Of a stretch of 26,423 nucleotides of DNA, positions 22,896-26,423 are shown piece after piece (position 1 is the first letter of the stretch; the number at the start of each line of letters is the position of its first letter). A program made the position numbers and the translations under genes. Location of the stretch: positions 1-26,423 of the forward strand of contig DPRM01000031.1 of NCBI GenBank assembly GCA_003537645.1, written 5' to 3'. Source of the stretch: Prolixibacteraceae bacterium (GTDB lineage: Bacteria; Bacteroidota; Bacteroidia; Bacteroidales; Prolixibacteraceae). The notes under the pieces are model-generated. The model was not told where the DNA came from and did no database searches. It saw nothing but the letters and a program-made list of their open reading frames with translations.

Positions 22896-23858
22896 CTATT
22901 CAGTTTTCGCTTTTTCCTTCTTCCTGAAAAATCCCCGCAACAGAAAATTATGCTGTACCGCCTCGAGGTCTTCGTCGAGTTTTTGAGAGCTGGTTTCCAG
23001 ATTCTTAATTGTTTGTTTTATCCGGGCTCCTGATTCCGCATCGTGTAACAAAACGCCAATTGAAGAATTGGGGTTACTACTGGCTTCATTCAAATTTGCG
23101 ATTAAATCATTGGCATTGTCAGCCATTTTCTGGATTTGCAGCACCGAGGTTTTCAACGAATTAAATACCACAGTATCGGTAGTAAGTTCGTTGGCAAGTG
23201 TGCCTTTCTTATTTAATCCATCGCCAAATTTCGTAAGCGAACTAATTAAATGCTGCGCCTTGTCTGCCGCGTTTTGAAGAGAAAGGGTTGCAGAATCGAG
23301 ATGAGCATAAACCGCATCATCAGTCAGTAATTTACCTATCGTTCCTTCACCTTTGGCAATCTTGCTGCTGATCAATTTAAAATCGGTGGTAATCGCCAGC
23401 AAATTCTTATTGTTTTCCTGCAAGGTATTGATCATATCTTCAGAAGTGAACGTTTTTTCCACTTTCAGCGTATCGCCTTCGCTAACCAGCTTTGTATTGG
23501 AGGTTCCTCCATAAATCACCAGTATTTTATTGCCGATTAAACCATCAGTACTTAGCTTAACAAAAGCATCTTTGTGAATATACGAAACAGCATTGTCTTC
23601 TAATTTCATCATTACTTTAACCTTTCGTTCTTCATAGAAATCGAGTTTGCTGACGGTACCTATTTTCACGCCCGAAAACCAGATGTTATTACCAACCTGC
23701 AAGCCGCTGACATCATCAAAAAGAGAAACGACTTCTATTTTCTTTTTAAATGTTTGGTGCAGGTTCCCGATGATGAGAATGCCCATAACGAGGAATATTA
23801 ATCCGACGAAGACAAACAGACCAACTATTACAGCACGTTTTTTGGGAGTATTGTTCAT
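22896..23858 (-). CDS. mlaD: MlaD/MCE-family lipid-transport protein
   Basis: 320 aa. One N-terminal membrane helix (about 10-32, VIVGLFVFVGLIFLVMGILI) is followed by the MCE domain (about 38-118: VVSLFDDVSGLQVGNNIWFSGVKIGTV, STDGLIGNKILVI). A long helical tail follows with repeated features (GEGTIGKLLTDDAVYAHLDS, LANELTTDTVVFNSLKTS, SIGVLLHDAESGARIKQ), ending in a basic KKEKAK. It would form the periplasmic lipid-carrying ring of the MlaEFD-type transporter. It starts 3 bp after the ATPase gene. No MlaC gene is visible after it. Confidence 0.9.
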   Translation of the reverse strand: MNNTPKKRAVIVGLFVFVGLIFLVMGILIIGNLHQTFKKKIEVVSLFDDVSGLQVGNNIWFSGVKIGTVSKLDFYEERKVKVMMKLEDNAVSYIHKDAFVKLSTDGLIGNKILVIYGGTSNTKLVSEGDTLKVEKTFTSEDMINTLQENNKNLLAITTDFKLISSKIAKGEGTIGKLLTDDAVYAHLDSATLSLQNAADKAQHLISSLTKFGDGLNKKGTLANELTTDTVVFNSLKTSVLQIQKMADNANDLIANLNEASSNPNSSIGVLLHDAESGARIKQTIKNLETSSQKLDEDLEAVQHNFLLRGFFRKKEKAKTE

Positions 23859-23861
23859 GTA

Positions 23862-24641
23862 TTATTGTATAAAATTGTAATCGTAAAAACCTTTGACATG
23901 CACATCGGTGGTGTCGAATACCGTTGCAAAATCGCCTATCCGGGTAAACTTACCCTTTACAAACATGGCCACCCGGTCGCCAGTTGCTTTGGCGCAGGTC
24001 AGATCGTGGGTGATAATAATGGAACTGGTGTTGTATTGCTTTTGAACCTGTTTGATGAGTTTGTTAATTTCGAAACTGGTGATTGGATCCAAGCCTGCTG
24101 TTGGTTCGTCATACAACATGATTTCGGGCCGAAGGATTAAGGTGCGTGCGATGCCAATCCGTTTGCGCTGTCCTCCGGAAAGGTCAGCCGGCATTTCATT
24201 CATTTTGTTTTCAAGGCCAACGGCATCAAGCACTTCAACCACTGCTTCCGAAATATCCTTTTTGCTCAAATTTTTTCTGTTCATTATTAGCGGAAACTCA
24301 AGATTCTGGCGAACACTCATGCTATCGTATAAAGCGCTGCTTTGAAAAGAAAACCCAATTCGCAGCCTCAATTCATTCAATTCGTTTTCTGATATCTTAT
24401 CAACCTGCTGTCCTAAAACGCTTACTTCTCCATTGTCGGGTTTTAGCAAGCCAACGATAATTTTTATCAAAACAGATTTTCCGCTTCCTGATTTGCCCAG
24501 AACAACTAAATTTTCGCCTTTGTAAACGGTGAGATTAACACCTTTCAGCACAGCCAGATCTTCAAACGACTTATATAAATCTTTGATAACGATCACTGGT
24601 TCAATGGGATTAATAACTGGTTGGTTCATTTGATTCTTCAT
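23862..24641 (-). CDS. mlaF: MlaF-type ABC transporter ATPase
   Basis: 259 aa. Walker A GKSGSGKS (49-56), Q-loop FSFQSS (98-102), signature LSGGQRKR (154-161), Walker B IMLYDEP (174-180), D-loop AGLDP and H-loop His212. The close fit to MlaF (GFSFQSSALYDSMSVRQN, TAGLDPITS) and its position between permease and MCE genes support lipid transport across the envelope. It begins 2 bp after the MlaE gene, and the three genes are clearly one operon. Confidence 0.95.
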   Translation of the reverse strand: MKNQMNQPVINPIEPVIVIKDLYKSFEDLAVLKGVNLTVYKGENLVVLGKSGSGKSVLIKIIVGLLKPDNGEVSVLGQQVDKISENELNELRLRIGFSFQSSALYDSMSVRQNLEFPLIMNRKNLSKKDISEAVVEVLDAVGLENKMNEMPADLSGGQRKRIGIARTLILRPEIMLYDEPTAGLDPITSFEINKLIKQVQKQYNTSSIIITHDLTCAKATGDRVAMFVKGKFTRIGDFATVFDTTDVHVKGFYDYNFIQ

Positions 24642-24643
24642 TA

Positions 24644-25438
24644 TTAGTAAAATCGTATCCAGTTTGAAATCTGCACTATAATCACTTCTTCCATAAAAAT
24701 CAGGAACATGGCCATTACCACCGCCTGATTGGCAGCTTTACCCACTCCGCGAGTTCCTTGCGATGCGTAAAAGCCTTTATACGAGCCAACAATACCAATT
24801 GTGAATCCGTAAACAACCGCCTTTACAATAGAAGTTGAAAGATCGAGAAAACTGATGGTCGAAAATGATTTCTGAAAGAAGCTTACAAAACTGGTTGCTT
24901 CTTCGGCCCGCACATTGACATACGAACCCAAAAGCCCAACCACAATGCAATAGAACGAAAGGATGGGTATCGTAATCATTGCGGCAGTAACTCTTGTTGC
25001 CACCAGGTATTTAAATGGATTAATTGCCGAAACTTCCATAGCGTCAATCTGTTCGGTTACTTTCATTGAACCCAGTTCAGCACCTATTCCGGAACCCACC
25101 TTACCTGCACAAATAAGTGCTGTCACCAAAGGCCCCAGGGCTTTTACGATAGCAATACCGATCAGCGAAGGCAACCATGATGTAGCGCCAAAATCTTCGA
25201 GCGACGGGCGCGATTGCTTGGTAAATACAATTCCGATAATGAAACCGGTAAGCGTGATCAACGACAATGCCCGTAAGCCGATTTCGAAACATTGGTTAAC
25301 GATTTCAGAAAAGTGAAAGGGCGGTACAAAAGCTTGTTTAAAATACTGGATTACAAATTGGTAAGCTTTGTGAACGCCGGTAAAGAACTCATCAAGTCCT
25401 TTGGATATTATGTATTTTTTAGTGGAAGTAGCTTTCAA
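24644..25438 (-). CDS. mlaE: MlaE-type ABC transporter permease
   Basis: 264 aa, a membrane protein with about five to six hydrophobic segments. MlaE hallmarks are LVTALICAGKVGSGIGAELGSMKVTEQIDAMEV, NPFKYLVATRVTAAM and KAVVYGFTIGIVGSYKGF. The only usable start is TTG at 25438: an in-frame stop lies just upstream and the next ATG falls inside the conserved core. Translation may therefore be weak. It is the first gene of the MlaE-MlaF-MlaD operon and is preceded by the six-box array at 25506-25579. Confidence 0.92.
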   Translation of the reverse strand: MKATSTKKYIISKGLDEFFTGVHKAYQFVIQYFKQAFVPPFHFSEIVNQCFEIGLRALSLITLTGFIIGIVFTKQSRPSLEDFGATSWLPSLIGIAIVKALGPLVTALICAGKVGSGIGAELGSMKVTEQIDAMEVSAINPFKYLVATRVTAAMITIPILSFYCIVVGLLGSYVNVRAEEATSFVSFFQKSFSTISFLDLSTSIVKAVVYGFTIGIVGSYKGFYASQGTRGVGKAANQAVVMAMFLIFMEEVIIVQISNWIRFY

Positions 25439-25505
25439 TTTGCGATTTATTACTTAATGAATATCCTTTTCGCTACCCAATAGGAGTTTCGCTTTAGATT
25501 TTATT

Positions 25506-25579
25506 GTCATTTATAGTCATTTGATCGTCATTCATTGCTTTTCTTACAACTTAATGACCAATAATGACGACTTAATGAC
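25506..25579. promoter_or_regulatory. Six phased GTCATT/AATGAC boxes
   Basis: GTCATT occurs at 25506-25511, 25516-25521 and 25527-25532. AATGAC occurs at 25553-25558, 25563-25568 and 25574-25579. Start-to-start steps are 10 and 11 bp on each side, one helical turn, and the two triplets mirror each other around about 25542. This looks like an operator for a cooperatively binding regulator, 68-141 bp upstream of the MlaE start codon. Confidence 0.65.
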
Positions 25580-25662
25580 TGAATTTCCCTGCAATAGGTA
25601 TAGTATCGGATACTCTTTATTATTTAAATACCTGAAGCAATTTTTTCATCACATTTTAAATT

Positions 25663-25700
25663 GACTTACCCCAAATCCGCAGGCGGAAGTGGGGTAAGTC
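25663..25700. repeat. Interrupted long hairpin (possible terminator or REP-like element)
   Basis: Outer arms GACTTACCCC (25663-25672) and GGGGTAAGTC (25691-25700) are perfect, and inner TCCGC (25676-25680) pairs with GCGGA (25683-25687) over an AG turn. It is GC-rich for this spacer and lies 45 bp past the stop of the beta-barrel gene on the minus strand. There is no clear T tract directly beside it. Confidence 0.65.
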
Positions 25701-25744
25701 GAACTTAATGAGACGAATAAAATCAGGTTATTGATTTAAATGTT

Positions 25745-26422
25745 CTAAAAATTATATCCAAGAGAGAATCCAAAACCTGTATTCTTGAATGAGGTTTCAC
25801 TGTTTGGATATGTGGTGTTTTTAGCGTTGATTTTTGCCATGCCCAATTGGGTATTGAGTTGCAACGAAATGCCATTCGACAATTGGTAACCGAAAAACAG
25901 GTTTCCACCATAATCGAGGTGCTTAAATTCCTGATCATAGGGATTTGCACTTGCGAATTCATTGGAGTAAACTATTTTTTGTTCAGAAGTAACATTGTTG
26001 ATTACATATTCTGAATTTCCGCCCAGACCATAAGCTACGTAAGGTCCAAAACCAAGTAATAAGTGACCTTTTCCAAGCAACGGTTTGTAAAGAAAATTCA
26101 AAGGCAACTCAAGGTACGACAAGTTATATTCGGCTGACATATTCAGGCCAAGAAAGTCATCTTTTGCCTTTGCACCTTTTGTGGTATATAATAAGCCAGT
26201 CTCGAAATAAAAATCGGGGGCAACCGGAATGTCAACCACTGCGCCTACATTAAAACGTGGCACCATGTCAAGCTCAAGCTTGTCACCGTTCATGTCAGTG
26301 CCATTAATGTTTTGAAAGTTTACTCCGCCACGCAGTCCAAAAGAAATGCCTTTGGATTGTGAACTAGCCGTATAGCCCGAGATGAGCAAAACAGCCATGA
26401 TAAATAGAATTTTAAATTTCAT
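25745..26422 (-). CDS. Outer-membrane beta-barrel protein (PorT/OMP_b-brl-like)
   Basis: 225 aa, complete, with ATG one base from the window edge. A signal peptide (KFKILFIMAVLLISGYTASS) is followed by the typical start of Bacteroidota outer-membrane barrels (FGLRGGVNFQNI, FNVGAVVDIPVAPDFYFETGLLYTTKGAK, YLELPLNFLYKP, LGFGPYVAYGLGG). It ends GFGFSLGYNF with terminal Phe. The role is unknown; the family is usually uncharacterised. Upstream sequence is outside the window. Confidence 0.88.
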   Translation of the reverse strand: MKFKILFIMAVLLISGYTASSQSKGISFGLRGGVNFQNINGTDMNGDKLELDMVPRFNVGAVVDIPVAPDFYFETGLLYTTKGAKAKDDFLGLNMSAEYNLSYLELPLNFLYKPLLGKGHLLLGFGPYVAYGLGGNSEYVINNVTSEQKIVYSNEFASANPYDQEFKHLDYGGNLFFGYQLSNGISLQLNTQLGMAKINAKNTTYPNSETSFKNTGFGFSLGYNF

Positions 26423-26423
26423 G

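Larger units (their letters stand above)
25439..25744. other. Regulatory spacer between MlaE operon and beta-barrel gene
   Basis: No gene. From left to right it holds the leader of the MlaE gene, the six-box dyad (25506-25579), a 13-bp near-palindrome AGTATCGGATACT (25602-25614), a long interrupted hairpin (25663-25700) and the 3' flank of the beta-barrel gene. Confidence 0.7.

Noticed and set aside
1..26423. tRNA, rRNA, CRISPR arrays, intact insertion sequences
   Set aside because: Reading both strands I saw no cloverleaf with TTCRANNC-type T arm in the spacers, no regularly spaced direct repeats of 25-40 bp, and no transposase or integrase frame.

Overview
The window reads as a chromosomal segment of a Bacteroidota (Bacteroidetes) bacterium, probably an environmental member. 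The grounds are: many outer-membrane beta-barrels and lipoproteins of Bacteroidota type, genes without Shine-Dalgarno sequences, promoter-like elements close to the Bacteroidota form (TTG, about 19 bp, TAnnTTTG), and AT-rich spacers. Apart from a beta-barrel tail at the left edge, every gene lies on the minus strand, so the text below runs from high to low coordinates. No tRNA, rRNA, CRISPR array or intact transposase was seen.

Right block (26422 to about 15200), cell envelope: an outer-membrane beta-barrel protein; a three-gene MlaE-MlaF-MlaD lipid-transport operon preceded by an unusual array of six helically phased AATGAC/GTCATT boxes; an exported Tyr-rich protein with a basic tail; a soluble PAS histidine kinase; an L,D-transpeptidase; an M48 metalloprotease lipoprotein; a DUF3108 protein; an OmpA-type lipoprotein; and a YtxH-like protein followed by a broken lipoprotein gene and a small beta-barrel. 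Three of these genes (YtxH-like, OmpA-like, Tyr-rich) share a 36-bp box made of two 13-bp direct repeats 21 bp apart. It stands 21-22 bp upstream of a similar -7-like element each time, which points to one activator controlling an envelope regulon.

Middle block (14972 to about 5600), defence island: a decayed histidine-kinase fragment, then a compact type I restriction-modification operon in the order hsdR, hsdM, DUF1016/YhcG-like PDDEXK protein, hsdS, and a 649-aa protein with a C-terminal RNxxxH HEPN-type motif. The last gene starts 3 bp after hsdS and looks like an accessory or back-up effector. The DUF1016 gene carries two palindromic repeats inside its reading frame. A terminator and a scar (a Rossmann-fold N-terminal fragment joined to what looks like the 3' end of a group II intron) lie beyond the island.

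Left block (5247 to 253), sulfur operon: an ArsR-rhodanese fusion regulator, a sulfide:quinone oxidoreductase-like flavoprotein, an OprO/P-type porin, a cysteine desulfurase, an exported DsrE-like protein and a cytoplasmic DsrE-like protein. A perfect 17-bp inverted repeat, itself made of nested ATTCAAT half-sites, covers the promoter region of the regulator. The operon probably senses and handles sulfide or sulfane sulfur; the regulator has no cysteine in its ArsR part, so sensing would have to go through the rhodanese domain.
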